NCBI GenBank assembly: GCA_964503965.1
Contig: CAZDCK010000012.1
Span: forward strand, 12,371 to 76,370
Direction: 5' to 3'
DNA: 64,000 nucleotides
From: Eutrophocola sp964503965
Lineage (GTDB): Bacteria; Pseudomonadota; Gammaproteobacteria; Pseudomonadales; Pseudohongiellaceae
A program made the translations under genes and the position numbers. Every line of letters begins with the position of its first letter. Positions within the stretch are counted from its first letter, which is position 1. Positions 1-8,937 of this stretch are shown piece after piece. Below the pieces are notes generated by a model. That model was not told the DNA's origin. It saw only the letters and a program-made list of their open reading frames with translations, and ran no database searches.

Positions 1-1509
1 ATTCCACTGCCTGATATCCCGCACTGAAACATCAAAGCGTTCTGAAATCTGTCCCAGTGTATCCCCTGCTCGTACCTTGTAGATAGTCGGGACAACCATG
101 TCATCTTCCACATCAGCACTCAGGCTTACAGCCATTAACGGGACGTCTTCTGTTGAACCGTTAAGTTCGACCAGCTGGAATTCTTCGCGGAGCTTGATAG
201 GCCTTGTCTGGGTTTCTCCATAGGCAACAGATTCCCGTTCCCGGCTGACAATCTCTATGGTGGTTGAGACGCCGGTACCCGGGATGAGCAGTTTCTTGCC
301 CGGGTAGATGAGATGTCCGCGAATACCATTTACGGCCTTTAATTCTTCTATGGAGGTGTCGTACTTGCGGGCAATCACGGCAAGTGTGTCACCACTGCGG
401 ATTTCGTATTCACTGGGGGCCACTTTTTTATCCTGTGGCATTGAATCAAAGGCACGCACGAAACGGTCAAACGTACCCAGGGGAATACGCAGGGAGTAGG
501 GGGTTGCCTGGTCAGGCAGGGTGGCCTTGATCAGTGAGGGATTGAGATTGCGTATCGTGGCCAGGTCGGTGCCCGCCAGCATGGCAGCGGCGTCCAGTGA
601 GAGCATGCCGTTAACCTGCACAATGTCATAGGCGATTTCCTGTCCCAGGCTTTCCGCGTTGATGCCATACATTTCTGGGTTGGAGACTATCAGGGCAGAG
701 GCTATGAATTTGGGGACAAAGCCACGGGTTTCCCGGGGCAGGAAGGGATAGATTTCCCAGTAAGTCGGGTTTTCCGATATCGGCTTTCCGGCGCGGCGGG
801 CAGCTCGCGTGATGCAGCGGTAACTGCAGTTGTATCCTGCCAGAACCAGTTCCCAGTTGCCGTTGTAGCTTTCATACAGTTCCTTGAAATGCCGGGCGGC
901 AGCACGTGTGGCTTTCTCAGGGTCACGTCTTTCATCGACCCAGGTATTGATTTCCAGGCCCGCACCACGGGCAGTACCATACATGAACTGCCACATACCC
1001 ACCGCACCGGCAGAGCTGCGAACCGTTGGGCGTAAACCGCTTTCACCGAGAGCCAGGTATTTCAGTTCATCGGGTACGTCTTCTTCCTCAAAGATTTTTT
1101 CAATCATTGGGAAGTAGGTATGACTGCGTTCAATCCAGATTTTCAGCAGCGTCCTGCGGTTTTGCAGGTAATCATTGATGGCGCGTTCAACCACCCGGTT
1201 GGCCGTCATATTGATGGTTGGGGTAACGGGTTGTGGCAGAACCTCCTGATCGATGAATTCGGTACCGGATTTTTCTGAATCACCGTCAAGGTCCGTGTCA
1301 CCCAGCTGGCCGGCTTCACTGACCAGGGATTCGATGATAAGGCGGTCATCCTTTTCCTGGATATCCGCGGACATATCCGTAACCTGATCGTTTTCAACCG
1401 GCACTGTGCTGCAGGCAACCAGCGAAGCCAGTGAAAAGCATGTCAGTGTGTAGTTGAAAGATTTTCTCAGCGCGGAGCTAATCGGGTAATACTTACTGCT
1501 AATGGGCAC
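1..1509 (-). CDS. mltD: MltD-like membrane-bound lytic murein transglycosylase with LysM domains, 3' end outside the window
   Basis: Lytic transglycosylase that cleaves peptidoglycan glycan strands at the outer membrane. No stop codon occurs before the left edge, so the C-terminus is missing. I chose the GTG at 1509 because a GGCGAG ribosome site precedes it and the product opens with a lipoprotein signal ending in the lipobox LVAC. The SLT catalytic domain follows, with ALGESGLRP (catalytic Glu) and SAGAVGMWQFM near residue 140. Two LysM-type peptidoglycan-binding segments are visible: one beginning YEIRSGDTLAVIA and a second beginning YKVRAGDTLGQIS that is cut by the window edge. E. coli MltD has the same order of SLT then LysM repeats. 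Family assignment is secure; the exact start is less so. Confidence 0.9.
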   Translation of the reverse strand, partial: MPISSKYYPISSALRKSFNYTLTCFSLASLVACSTVPVENDQVTDMSADIQEKDDRLIIESLVSEAGQLGDTDLDGDSEKSGTEFIDQEVLPQPVTPTINMTANRVVERAINDYLQNRRTLLKIWIERSHTYFPMIEKIFEEEDVPDELKYLALGESGLRPTVRSSAGAVGMWQFMYGTARGAGLEINTWVDERRDPEKATRAAARHFKELYESYNGNWELVLAGYNCSYRCITRAARRAGKPISENPTYWEIYPFLPRETRGFVPKFIASALIVSNPEMYGINAESLGQEIAYDIVQVNGMLSLDAAAMLAGTDLATIRNLNPSLIKATLPDQATPYSLRIPLGTFDRFVRAFDSMPQDKKVAPSEYEIRSGDTLAVIARKYDTSIEELKAVNGIRGHLIYPGKKLLIPGTGVSTTIEIVSRERESVAYGETQTRPIKLREEFQLVELNGSTEDVPLMAVSLSADVEDDMVVPTIYKVRAGDTLGQISERFDVSVRDIRQWN

Positions 1510-1604
1510 AAACAAATCTCGCCTGATAATTGATCGGGCAATTATCCACAATTCGCCCGGTTTTCATAAATATTTAATGTGATATTTTTACAGCAAACTG
1601 AAGG

Positions 1605-2105
1605 TTATTCCCCAGCCTTGATGCCGTATTCATCCCTGTATTCTTCCACACGACGGGAAAGCTTTTGTGCGGCAATTCTCAGTTCCGGATTTTTTTCCAG
1701 CAATTCCACGGTGATTTCCCGCATCTGGCGGTTTTTTTCCGCCAGGGCCGGTGTGATCAGGTATTCCATACCAAAGTAACTGAAGGTTGCCGTTGTCGTC
1801 AGTTCCCTGCGCATGTAGCCGGTCTGGCAAAGACGTTGTTTTATCAGACTGCCGATGACTTTCTCGTACCGGCAGGTGATTTTGAAATCCCTGTCATCAA
1901 TCAGGTCGTTGAGCAATGCGTAAAACTCATCCTCAGCCTGGTCCACCTGCAGCTGAAGGTTGATACGGTCACGACTTTGCGTGACCGTGATTTCCTCGGT
2001 GACAACCGGAGATTCCGCCCCCATGGCAAAACCCATGAAAAGTGAAAACAGGCATGCCGCACTGCATGGCAGGAGCCGTGTCACGGCGATGGGTAAACTG
2101 GACAT
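1605..2105 (-). CDS. Small exported protein of unknown function
   Basis: I do not recognise a family. The 166-residue product starts with a hydrophobic stretch and an AMGA-like cleavage region around residues 27-30, so it is probably exported to the periplasm. The mature part is charged and mostly helical, with two Cys residues (about 59 and 74) that could form a disulfide. The C-terminal 45 residues are rich in Arg, Glu and Lys. It lies upstream of mltD on the same strand with a gap of about 95 bases, and downstream of the dehydrogenase gene. Codon pattern and a clean signal peptide support a real gene. Confidence 0.65.
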   Translation of the reverse strand: MSSLPIAVTRLLPCSAACLFSLFMGFAMGAESPVVTEEITVTQSRDRINLQLQVDQAEDEFYALLNDLIDDRDFKITCRYEKVIGSLIKQRLCQTGYMRRELTTTATFSYFGMEYLITPALAEKNRQMREITVELLEKNPELRIAAQKLSRRVEEYRDEYGIKAGE

Positions 2106-2129
2106 ACACTCAGGCCAGGGGAATGCGTG

Positions 2130-3146
2130 TCAGTCTATCCTGATGACCACCTTGCCCATGTGTGACTGGCTCTGGAAGTAGCCAATGGCCTCTATGGTGT
2201 CTTCCAGCGCAAAGACCTTGTCGACCAGGGGATGGATGTCATGGACTTCGATAGCCTTGTTCATCTCTTCAAACATGCGGCGGTTACCCACAAAGATGCC
2301 ATGGATACTGCTACCCGTAATCATCAGGCTGCGCGGGTTGCATTCACCTTCTCCGGCGAGAACACCGATCATGCCAATCTTGCCACCTAGTGCCATACTC
2401 TGCATGGATTTGCTGATGGTGCCAACACCGCCCACTTCGACAACACAGTCAACGCCCTTGCCATCAGTGACTTTTTTCACTTCCACTTCCCAGTCAGGGT
2501 GGGTTTTGTAATTGATCAGGCTGTCTGCACCCATGGATTTGACCTTGGCCAGTTTCTCATCGCTGGACGAGGTGGCAATGACATTTGCCCCCATGGCCTT
2601 CGCAAAGAGCAGGGCGAATGTGGATACTCCGCCAGTACCAAGAACAAGCACGTTGTCACCCTTCTTGACCGGCCGGCCTGCTTCCATCAGGCAGTGCCAG
2701 GCAGTCACAGCAGCACATGGCAGACAGGCACCTTCTTCATAGGAAAGGTTTTCGGGAATCCTGACCGCGTCCTGTTCATTGAACACGGCATACTCGCGCA
2801 GGACGCCGGGGGCCGAATGACCAAGGGCCGGGTTTGCCAATGGATTAGCCGGGCCGTCAATCAGGTCCTGGAAAAATGTACCGGCGACACGATCACCGAC
2901 CTGGAACCGGGTCACACCTTCACCCACAGCTTCCACTTCGCCGGCACCATCTGAAGCCAGGACTGTATCCTGCTGAACCGGGCCGCCGAAATACTGACCG
3001 GCAATAATGCCCAGGTCACGAAAATTCAGGGAGGCAGCCTTCATCCTGACCAGTATTTCTCCAGGACCGGCTTCAGGTTTTTCCAGGTCTTCCTGGTGGA
3101 TGCCGTCAATGGATGTGCTGCCTGCTTTTAGAACGAAAGCTTTCAT
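2130..3146 (-). CDS. NAD(P)-dependent zinc-independent alcohol dehydrogenase / quinone oxidoreductase-like protein
   Basis: Medium-chain dehydrogenase/reductase superfamily oxidoreductase. It has the N-terminal GroES-like fold (ASLNFRDLGIIAGQY near residue 45) and a Rossmann nucleotide-binding segment (VLVLGTGGVSTFALLFA near residue 160). The usual catalytic and structural zinc cysteine clusters are absent, which places it with quinone reductase-like members. An upstream in-frame ATG at 3164 exists, but the AGAGG site sits at good spacing before the ATG at 3146 (product begins MKAFVLKAG), so I use that start; length 338 residues. It is divergent from tsaD. Substrate cannot be told from sequence. 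Confidence 0.85.
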   Translation of the reverse strand: MKAFVLKAGSTSIDGIHQEDLEKPEAGPGEILVRMKAASLNFRDLGIIAGQYFGGPVQQDTVLASDGAGEVEAVGEGVTRFQVGDRVAGTFFQDLIDGPANPLANPALGHSAPGVLREYAVFNEQDAVRIPENLSYEEGACLPCAAVTAWHCLMEAGRPVKKGDNVLVLGTGGVSTFALLFAKAMGANVIATSSSDEKLAKVKSMGADSLINYKTHPDWEVEVKKVTDGKGVDCVVEVGGVGTISKSMQSMALGGKIGMIGVLAGEGECNPRSLMITGSSIHGIFVGNRRMFEEMNKAIEVHDIHPLVDKVFALEDTIEAIGYFQSQSHMGKVVIRID

Positions 3147-3280
3147 GGGTAGTGCCTCTTGCATGTCAGTAATAAATCAGGGAAATGATGATAACACGGA
3201 GCTCCATGATATCGAGTCATAACCAGACCACTGAGAGGCCCTGTGGTATGATGCGCATCCTCCTGAATAGGTGAGTCCCT

Positions 3281-4312
3281 ATGAGAGTGCTGGGTATCGA
3301 AACATCCTGTGATGAAACCGGCGTCGCTATTTATGACAGCGAGCGCGGGTTGCTCGGTGATGCGCTGTACAGCCAGATTGAACTGCACCAGCAGTATGGT
3401 GGTGTTGTTCCGGAACTAGCATCCAGGGACCATGTTCGCAAAACGCTTCCGCTAATCCGTGAAGTGCTGGAAAAATCTGCTTGTACCCTGCAGGACCTCG
3501 ATGGACTTGCCTACACTGCTGGCCCCGGTCTAGCTGGTGCTTTACTGGTAGGTGCTTCTATCGGTCGCTCACTGGGTATGACGCTGGGTATACCCACCAT
3601 TGGTGTCCATCACATGGAAGGCCATTTACTGGCTCCTCTTCTGGAAAAAAACGGGCCGGCATTTCCTTTTGTCGCGCTTCTTGTGTCCGGTGGACATACC
3701 CAGCTGGTCGAAGTGCCCGAAGCTGGCAGTTACTCACTGATCGGGGAATCCCTGGACGATGCCGCCGGCGAAGCTTTCGACAAGGTGGCGAAAATGCTTG
3801 GGCTTCCCTATCCGGGCGGCCCCCATGTTTCCCGTCTTGCCGAGCAGGGCAACCCGGATCGTTTCACTTTTCCCCGTCCAATGACAAACCGCCCTGGCCT
3901 GGATTTCAGTTTCAGTGGACTAAAGACCTTCACGCTTAATACCGTGGAAGCGAATACTCGGGATGGTGAGCTGGATGAGCAGACTCGTGCAGATATTGCC
4001 TGGGCTTTCCAGGAAGCCGTGGTGGATACCATGGTAATCAAGTGTCGCCGGGCCTTCAGGCATAGTGGCATGAAGCGCCTGGTAATTGCAGGTGGTGTAA
4101 GTGCCAATACACGACTTCGAGAAAAGCTGGGCGCCATGGCCAGGGAAGAGGGGGGTGAACTGTTTTATCCGGGGTTGGCCTATTGCACTGATAATGGTGC
4201 CATGATTGCCTATGCGGGCTGTATGCGCCTCATGGCCGGGCAGCAGGATGATCTTGCAATTCAGGCTAAACCTCGCTGGAATCTTGAAACCCTGCCGCCG
4301 CTGGAAAATTAA
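3281..4312 (+). CDS. tsaD: tRNA N6-threonylcarbamoyladenosine synthase subunit TsaD
   Basis: Transfers threonylcarbamoyl to A37 of ANN-decoding tRNAs (t6A), working with TsaB, TsaC and TsaE. Visible hallmarks are GIETSCDETGVAIYD at the N-terminus (nucleotide-binding ASKHA fold), the metal-binding pair in HHMEGH (His111, His115) and VSGGHTQLV near residue 137. Length (343 residues) is normal. An AGGTGAG ribosome site precedes the ATG. In many relatives tsaD lies beside plsY; here plsY is absent and folB follows directly. Confidence 0.98.
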   Translation: MRVLGIETSCDETGVAIYDSERGLLGDALYSQIELHQQYGGVVPELASRDHVRKTLPLIREVLEKSACTLQDLDGLAYTAGPGLAGALLVGASIGRSLGMTLGIPTIGVHHMEGHLLAPLLEKNGPAFPFVALLVSGGHTQLVEVPEAGSYSLIGESLDDAAGEAFDKVAKMLGLPYPGGPHVSRLAEQGNPDRFTFPRPMTNRPGLDFSFSGLKTFTLNTVEANTRDGELDEQTRADIAWAFQEAVVDTMVIKCRRAFRHSGMKRLVIAGGVSANTRLREKLGAMAREEGGELFYPGLAYCTDNGAMIAYAGCMRLMAGQQDDLAIQAKPRWNLETLPPLEN

Positions 4313-4334
4313 TTCAACGAGAGAAACCGTAAGT

Positions 4335-4706
4335 ATGGAAATTGTTTATATCAGAGGTCTGGAAGTCAGGACCGTTATTGGCGTTTATGACTGGGAACGG
4401 GAAATCAGGCAGCGATTAACGGTTGACCTGGACATGCTCTGGGATTTTTCCAGGGCAGCTGATAATGACGACATCGAATATGCGCTCGACTACAAAGCCG
4501 TGTCTAAACGAATTGCTGGCTACATGGAAGAAAGCAGTTTTGAGTTGCTGGAGACCCTTGGTTCACGCATTGCGGATATCGTTCAGAATGAGTTTGGCGT
4601 GAAGTGGTTGCGCCTCGAGCTGGGTAAGCCCGGAGCAGTAACCGGAGCCAGGGATGTGGGCGTTATTATCGAGCGCGGTAGCAAGGATGTAGGTGCAGGC
4701 AACTGA
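4335..4706 (+). CDS. folB: Dihydroneopterin aldolase FolB
   Basis: Folate pathway enzyme converting 7,8-dihydroneopterin to 6-hydroxymethyl-dihydropterin and glycolaldehyde. The product opens with MEIVYIRGLEVRTVIGVYDWE, with the family's conserved Glu in the DWE segment, and near its end has the LGKPGAV segment with the conserved active-site Lys. The frame extends upstream inside tsaD, but family length (123 residues) and the ATG 22 bases after the tsaD stop fix the start. Its stop overlaps the folK start by one base (TGATG), implying translational coupling. Confidence 0.95.
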   Translation: MEIVYIRGLEVRTVIGVYDWEREIRQRLTVDLDMLWDFSRAADNDDIEYALDYKAVSKRIAGYMEESSFELLETLGSRIADIVQNEFGVKWLRLELGKPGAVTGARDVGVIIERGSKDVGAGN

Positions 4707-5221
4707 TGGCATGGGTAACCCTCAGTCTGGGTAGTAGTCTCAATCCTCAACAGAATATCAACAGCTGTCTTGATGCACTCCTCCTGCAGTTCAAGGACCT
4801 TAGCCTGTCTTCCGTTTTTGAGAGCGAGTCAGTGGGATTCAAAGGAGATAATTTTCTCAACATGGTGGTTGGTGTGAACACCGACCTGGCACTGCCGGAT
4901 CTTTCCACGCTATTGAAAGACATTGAAGACAAGCATGGTCGTGACAGAAGCTCACCAAAGTTCAGCGGCAGGACCCTGGATATAGATATCCTGACTTATG
5001 ATGATCTGGCGGGTGAGTTTCATGGCATTACATTGCCAAGGGGCGAGATCACCGAGAATGCATTCGTCCTGTGGCCCCTGTCCCAGATTTGTGCCCGCCA
5101 GAAACATCCTGTGCTCGGGAAGAGTTTTGCCGACCTGTGGCAGGGCTATGACAGGGACTCCCAGAAACTATGGCCGGTGGACTTCACATGGCATGGTAGA
5201 ATGATTTCCAAAGCCAAATAG
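4706..5221 (+). CDS. folK: 2-amino-4-hydroxy-6-hydroxymethyldihydropteridine pyrophosphokinase FolK
   Basis: HPPK transfers pyrophosphate from ATP to the FolB product, the next step of folate synthesis. The sequence has the N-terminal SLGSSLNPQQNI and the signature DRSSPKFSGRTLDIDIL near residue 80, which includes the Mg-binding DxD. The following HxxxxxR-type segment (HGITLPRGEITENAFVLWPL) is also typical. Length of 171 residues is in range. It is coupled to folB by a one-base overlap. Confidence 0.96.
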   Translation: MAWVTLSLGSSLNPQQNINSCLDALLLQFKDLSLSSVFESESVGFKGDNFLNMVVGVNTDLALPDLSTLLKDIEDKHGRDRSSPKFSGRTLDIDILTYDDLAGEFHGITLPRGEITENAFVLWPLSQICARQKHPVLGKSFADLWQGYDRDSQKLWPVDFTWHGRMISKAK

Positions 5222-5264
5222 TCCCTGGCCTGAATGGGTACAGGGTCAAATCTCAGGTGACTCG

Positions 5265-5483
5265 ATGATACTCGTCTATACCAATCAGAACCCCTCACTT
5301 GTCGGGCTGGCAAAATGTATGCTGGAAGACGCAGGCCTTGGAGTCTCCATCAAAAACGAATTTACAACCAGCGGTTTTCCACCTTACAACCTGGACCAGG
5401 AATTGTGGCTGATCAATGACGCAGACCTGGAAACTGCCAGAGAGGTACTGTCCTCCCTGCAGGAAGAGGATGCCGGGGACTGA
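5265..5483 (+). CDS. DUF2007-type small protein
   Basis: The 72-residue product matches the DUF2007 (putative signal transducing protein) pattern: an N-terminal beta strand MILVYTN, helix PSLVGLAKCMLEDAG, then PELWLI-like DQELWLINDADLETAREVL. The fold is ACT/ferredoxin-like. Members are small cytosolic proteins without a firm function. It lies 43 bases after folK and 11 bases before the acetyltransferase, so it probably shares their transcript. Confidence 0.8.
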   Translation: MILVYTNQNPSLVGLAKCMLEDAGLGVSIKNEFTTSGFPPYNLDQELWLINDADLETAREVLSSLQEEDAGD

Positions 5484-5494
5484 ATCCTGCTGTC

Positions 5495-6025
5495 GTGGAA
5501 ATTGTAACTACACAATCCAAGCATGCAGTCTGCCTTGCTGACTATTACACCAGGAATGCCGATCGTTTCCAGCCCTGGCATCCCCTGGTGAAAAGCGATC
5601 ATCATAGTGTTTCCCACTGGAAGCGTCGGCTGGCAGAGAGGGAGAGGGAATACCAGGAAGGTAAGTCAGTGCACTTTATTGCACTGGAAAACGACCGTGT
5701 AATTGCCGCCTGTTCCCTGACCAATATTCTGTATTCTCCGGTCTGCCTGTGTTTTATGGGCTATTCAGTGGACAGGGAATATGAGGGTAGCGGAGTAATG
5801 ATGCAGCTCGTGAGGCATGTTATTAACTATGCGTTTGAGAACCTGCGTCTGAATCGCATCTGTGCCAACTATATGCCGGCCAATAAACGTTCCGGCAGAC
5901 TTCTGGAAAAGCTTGGTTTCGAAAAAGAAGGGTATGCAAAGCGCTATTTGTGTATCAACGGACAGTGGGAGGATCATGTGCTGACAACGCTGCTTAATCC
6001 TGACAGTTCATCAGTTGGCCCCTGA
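5495..6025 (+). CDS. GNAT acetyltransferase, RimJ/RimL-like
   Basis: A 176-residue GNAT protein resembling ribosomal-protein-alanine acetyltransferases. The acetyl-CoA site region is seen around MGYSVDREYEGSGVMMQLVRHVINYAFENLRLNRI (split across motifs A and B), followed by NKRSGRLLEKLGFEKEGYAK, the usual C-terminal motif. The start is a GTG at 5495, 11 bases after the DUF2007 stop; no better in-frame ATG exists. The acetylated target is unknown. Confidence 0.88.
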   Translation: MEIVTTQSKHAVCLADYYTRNADRFQPWHPLVKSDHHSVSHWKRRLAEREREYQEGKSVHFIALENDRVIAACSLTNILYSPVCLCFMGYSVDREYEGSGVMMQLVRHVINYAFENLRLNRICANYMPANKRSGRLLEKLGFEKEGYAKRYLCINGQWEDHVLTTLLNPDSSSVGP

Positions 6026-6112
6026 TTGGCATGCCTTGAGGGAGAGACAACTTTACCCGGCTGCTTTTTACCGGCTACTAGTGGTCGACATTACCAGGCA
6101 GAAAAACTGCCT

Positions 6113-6841
6113 CTATCGCCCACCATCAACATGCAGTACCTGTCCCGTCACATAACTTCCTTTCTCAATAAGAAAACAGACCGTATTGGCGATATCTTCC
6201 GGGGCACCGATTCGCTTCATGAAACTTTTGTTGATGATGGCCTGCTGTGCTTCTTCAGACAGTGTATTGTCTCCGGATGGCCAAAGTATGGCGCCGGGGG
6301 CAATGGCATTAACACGTACATGTGGTGCCAGATCCCGAGCCAGGGTGCGGGTCATGCCTTCCAGTGCGGCTTTGGCCATGGTGTAGATCGGATGTTTACG
6401 CAGACCTCTTCCGGCATAAAGATCAGAGATATTGATGATGCAGCCTTGCTGCTGCTTTAAGGCGTCGGCAACACCTTGGCTAAGAAACAGGGGAGCTTTG
6501 GCATTGCTTGCAAACAGCGTATCCCAGTCATCCTCTGTCACATTATCCAGCGGTGTTGGATAAAAAGCAGAGGCATTGTTCACCAGGACATCGAGCCTGC
6601 TCCATTCAGAGACAGCCTTTTTTCCGAGATCAATAACGGCCTGTGTATCGGAAAGCTCCGCTTGCAGGACAATAGCCGAATCCGGCCGTTGTGCATTCAG
6701 GCTATCAGCAAGGCTGTTACCTGCCCCCAGGGAGTGATTACAGTGGATAATAATATTATATCCCTGGCCATGGAGCTGACGGGCAGTTTTAGCGCCAAGC
6801 CGAACTGCAGCCCCTGTAATGAGTGCGACCGGGGCGCTCAA
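6113..6841 (-). CDS. Pteridine reductase (short-chain dehydrogenase)
   Basis: Short-chain dehydrogenase of the pteridine reductase type, which reduces dihydropterins or dihydrofolate with NADPH. It carries the N-terminal TGAAVRLGAKTA cofactor loop, NNASAFYPTPL, and catalytic Tyr/Lys in YTMAKAALEGM preceded by the SDLYAGRGLRKHP segment common to this subgroup. The C-terminus (YVTGQVLHVDGGR) is normal for SDRs. Its ATG overlaps the cca stop by four bases (ATGA). Folate genes folB and folK lie close by on the other strand, which fits a pterin role. FolM-like is the nearest named protein. Confidence 0.88.
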   Translation of the reverse strand: MSAPVALITGAAVRLGAKTARQLHGQGYNIIIHCNHSLGAGNSLADSLNAQRPDSAIVLQAELSDTQAVIDLGKKAVSEWSRLDVLVNNASAFYPTPLDNVTEDDWDTLFASNAKAPLFLSQGVADALKQQQGCIINISDLYAGRGLRKHPIYTMAKAALEGMTRTLARDLAPHVRVNAIAPGAILWPSGDNTLSEEAQQAIINKSFMKRIGAPEDIANTVCFLIEKGSYVTGQVLHVDGGR

Positions 6842-8061
6842 GGTGAATTCGCCCAGACATTGATCAATGCCAGTCTGCGTTGATGAACCTGTTTGCCGAT
6901 ATCTGCATCCCGGTAGCCCTGGGCAATGATTTCGTCGGTATTGACTTTACGACATGCCTCCAGGGCCTTACGTAATATTGATGCCTGGGGATAAGGATTT
7001 TCTTCCAGGCCAAGTCGCCCTCGTGCATCGGCTTCACAGGCAAGCAAAAACTTTTCAAAACGCTCAGGCTTGCGAAAAGCATCGGTTTTTTCAAGTGTTT
7101 CAAGCAGTTCGGCGGGTTCATGACTGCGAGCCTGGTGGCAGCGGGTGTGGTACAGGCTTACCATTTTTGCCAGGTCCCTGTATTCATTGGGTGCCTTGAT
7201 GCGTTTGCATGCCGTATTGATCAGGTTGACGCCAAGTGCTTCGTGACCGCGAAAACTGGGACGCTGTTCTATCGGGACAGCTCCCTTACCTACATCATGC
7301 ATGAGGGCAGCAAAGCGCACGACAGGATCATTTGTGAGTTTCGCTGCCAACTCCAGCACCATGAAAGTGTGTATGCCGGTATCGATTTCAGGATGGTATT
7401 TTTTCGGTTGTGCTACACCGAAAAGATTGTCGACTTCCGGCAGCAGGTCTTTCAATCCACCGCAATCACGCAGCACCCTGAAATAGACCTGGGGTGATTT
7501 TTCCTTAAGGGCAATACCGGTTTCTGTCCATACGCGTTCACTCACCAGGGCACTGAGTTCCCCGGAGGTACTGATGGCCTGCATCAGATCCATGGTTTCT
7601 CCGGCAATGGTAAAACCCAGGTGATGATAACGGGCGGCGAAGCGGGCTACGCGCAACACACGCAATGGATCTTCGACGAAGGCGGGAGACACATGCCGCA
7701 GAATCCTGTTGTTGATGTCCCGGCGTCCCTTGAAGGGATCAATGATCTGTCCCTGGTCATCCTCGGCCATGGCATTGATGGTAAGGTCCCGGCGCATGAG
7801 ATCCTCTTCCAGCGTGACATCCCGGTCGGCGTGAACAATAAAGCCTGTATAGCCTTTGCCGGATTTACGTTCCGTGCGTGCCAGGGCGTACTCTTCCCTG
7901 GTCTCTGGATGCAGGAAAACAGGGAAGTCCTTGCCTACCTGCTGGTAACCATTGGACAGCATATCCGGGCCTGTGGCTCCCACAACGACCCAGTCCCGGT
8001 CCTTGACCGGGATTCCCAGGAGTTTGTCGCGGACGGCACCGCCGACCAGGTATGTTTTCAT
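6838..8061 (-). CDS. cca: CCA tRNA nucleotidyltransferase with HD domain
   Basis: Adds or repairs the 3' CCA end of tRNAs. Class II nucleotidyltransferase features are clear: GGAVRDKLLG at residue 7, catalytic DxD (Asp21, Asp23) and the RRDLTINAMA motif. A C-terminal HD phosphohydrolase domain (RFAALMHDVGKG near residue 250) gives the multifunctional gammaproteobacterial form with 2',3'-cyclic phosphodiesterase and phosphatase activity. Length is 407 residues. It starts six bases after the apaH stop. Confidence 0.96.
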   Translation of the reverse strand: MKTYLVGGAVRDKLLGIPVKDRDWVVVGATGPDMLSNGYQQVGKDFPVFLHPETREEYALARTERKSGKGYTGFIVHADRDVTLEEDLMRRDLTINAMAEDDQGQIIDPFKGRRDINNRILRHVSPAFVEDPLRVLRVARFAARYHHLGFTIAGETMDLMQAISTSGELSALVSERVWTETGIALKEKSPQVYFRVLRDCGGLKDLLPEVDNLFGVAQPKKYHPEIDTGIHTFMVLELAAKLTNDPVVRFAALMHDVGKGAVPIEQRPSFRGHEALGVNLINTACKRIKAPNEYRDLAKMVSLYHTRCHQARSHEPAELLETLEKTDAFRKPERFEKFLLACEADARGRLGLEENPYPQASILRKALEACRKVNTDEIIAQGYRDADIGKQVHQRRLALINVWANSP

Positions 8062-8067
8062 GGGTTT

Positions 8068-8901
8068 TTACTTGCCGGGATCGAAGGGAACACTGTAGCG
8101 CTGCTTGTCTTCGAGGCGCAAGGCCGTCAGGGTTCTGCCCCAGACACACCCGGTATCCAGTGCATAAACATTTGGCCAGTTGGTTTCCCCTTCCAGGGTG
8201 GCCCAGTGTCCAAAGACTATGTTTTTATTTTCCTTCAACTGCTGATATTCAAACCATGGTCTGAACCCTTCCGGGGCATTTTTGGGGCCTGTCTTGATAG
8301 ACAGGTTTAGCTGGGTCTCACCATTACAGAAACGGACCCGGGTCAGGTAATTGGTAATGACACGCAGTCTCTCCCAGCCCTCCAGGCCCTCATGCCAGAT
8401 ATCCGGTTCATCGCCATACATCTTGTTGAGAAACTTCTCGCATTTATCGCTTTGCAGGACATGCTCGACTTCCGCGGCATAGCGTCTGGCCTGTTTGAAA
8501 GACCATCCCGGGGCAATGCCCGCATGCACCATGAGGAAAGTCTGAGGTCCCTTCTCTGTATCAAGTTTTTCCAGGTGAAGCATGGATTGCATTCGAAGCC
8601 AGTCGCAGAATGCGGGACAGTCCGGGTCATCCAGAATGGGCTGCAGGGTGTCTTTCTTGCCATGTTTCTGGGCACCGGTAGCCATGGCAACGAAATGCAG
8701 GTCATGATTGCCAAGTACCATGGTAAAGGCTTTGCCCAATGCCTTGGCTAAACGCAGGGTTTCCAGGGATTTGGGCCCGCGATTGAGCAGGTCACCGACA
8801 CACCAGAGTCGATCCACTGTGGGATCAAAGTTAATCTTGTCCAGCAGTCGCATAAGGTGGTCGTAGCAACCCTGGATGTCCCCGACGGCGTATGTTGCCA
8901 T
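8068..8901 (-). CDS. apaH: Bis(5'-nucleosyl)-tetraphosphatase (symmetrical) ApaH
   Basis: Hydrolyses Ap4A symmetrically to two ADP and also removes Np4 caps from RNA. Calcineurin-like metal motifs are in order: GDIQGCYDHL (residue 8), GDLLNRGPKS (residue 37) and GNHDLHF (residue 64). Length of 277 residues is typical. It follows apaG on the same strand with a 36-base gap, the usual order lptD-surA-pdxA-rsmA-apaG-apaH. Confidence 0.97.
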   Translation of the reverse strand: MATYAVGDIQGCYDHLMRLLDKINFDPTVDRLWCVGDLLNRGPKSLETLRLAKALGKAFTMVLGNHDLHFVAMATGAQKHGKKDTLQPILDDPDCPAFCDWLRMQSMLHLEKLDTEKGPQTFLMVHAGIAPGWSFKQARRYAAEVEHVLQSDKCEKFLNKMYGDEPDIWHEGLEGWERLRVITNYLTRVRFCNGETQLNLSIKTGPKNAPEGFRPWFEYQQLKENKNIVFGHWATLEGETNWPNVYALDTGCVWGRTLTALRLEDKQRYSVPFDPGK

Positions 8902-8937
8902 TGAAAAAGTTCCTGCTACTGCGAGTTTGCGTTCAGG

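Noticed and set aside
2499..2954. 151-residue reading antisense to the dehydrogenase gene
   Set aside because: Frame shadow of a strongly conserved gene on the other strand; no ribosome site or family match.
6026..6460. 144-residue plus-strand reading opposite the pteridine reductase
   Set aside because: Shadow frame of a well supported gene.
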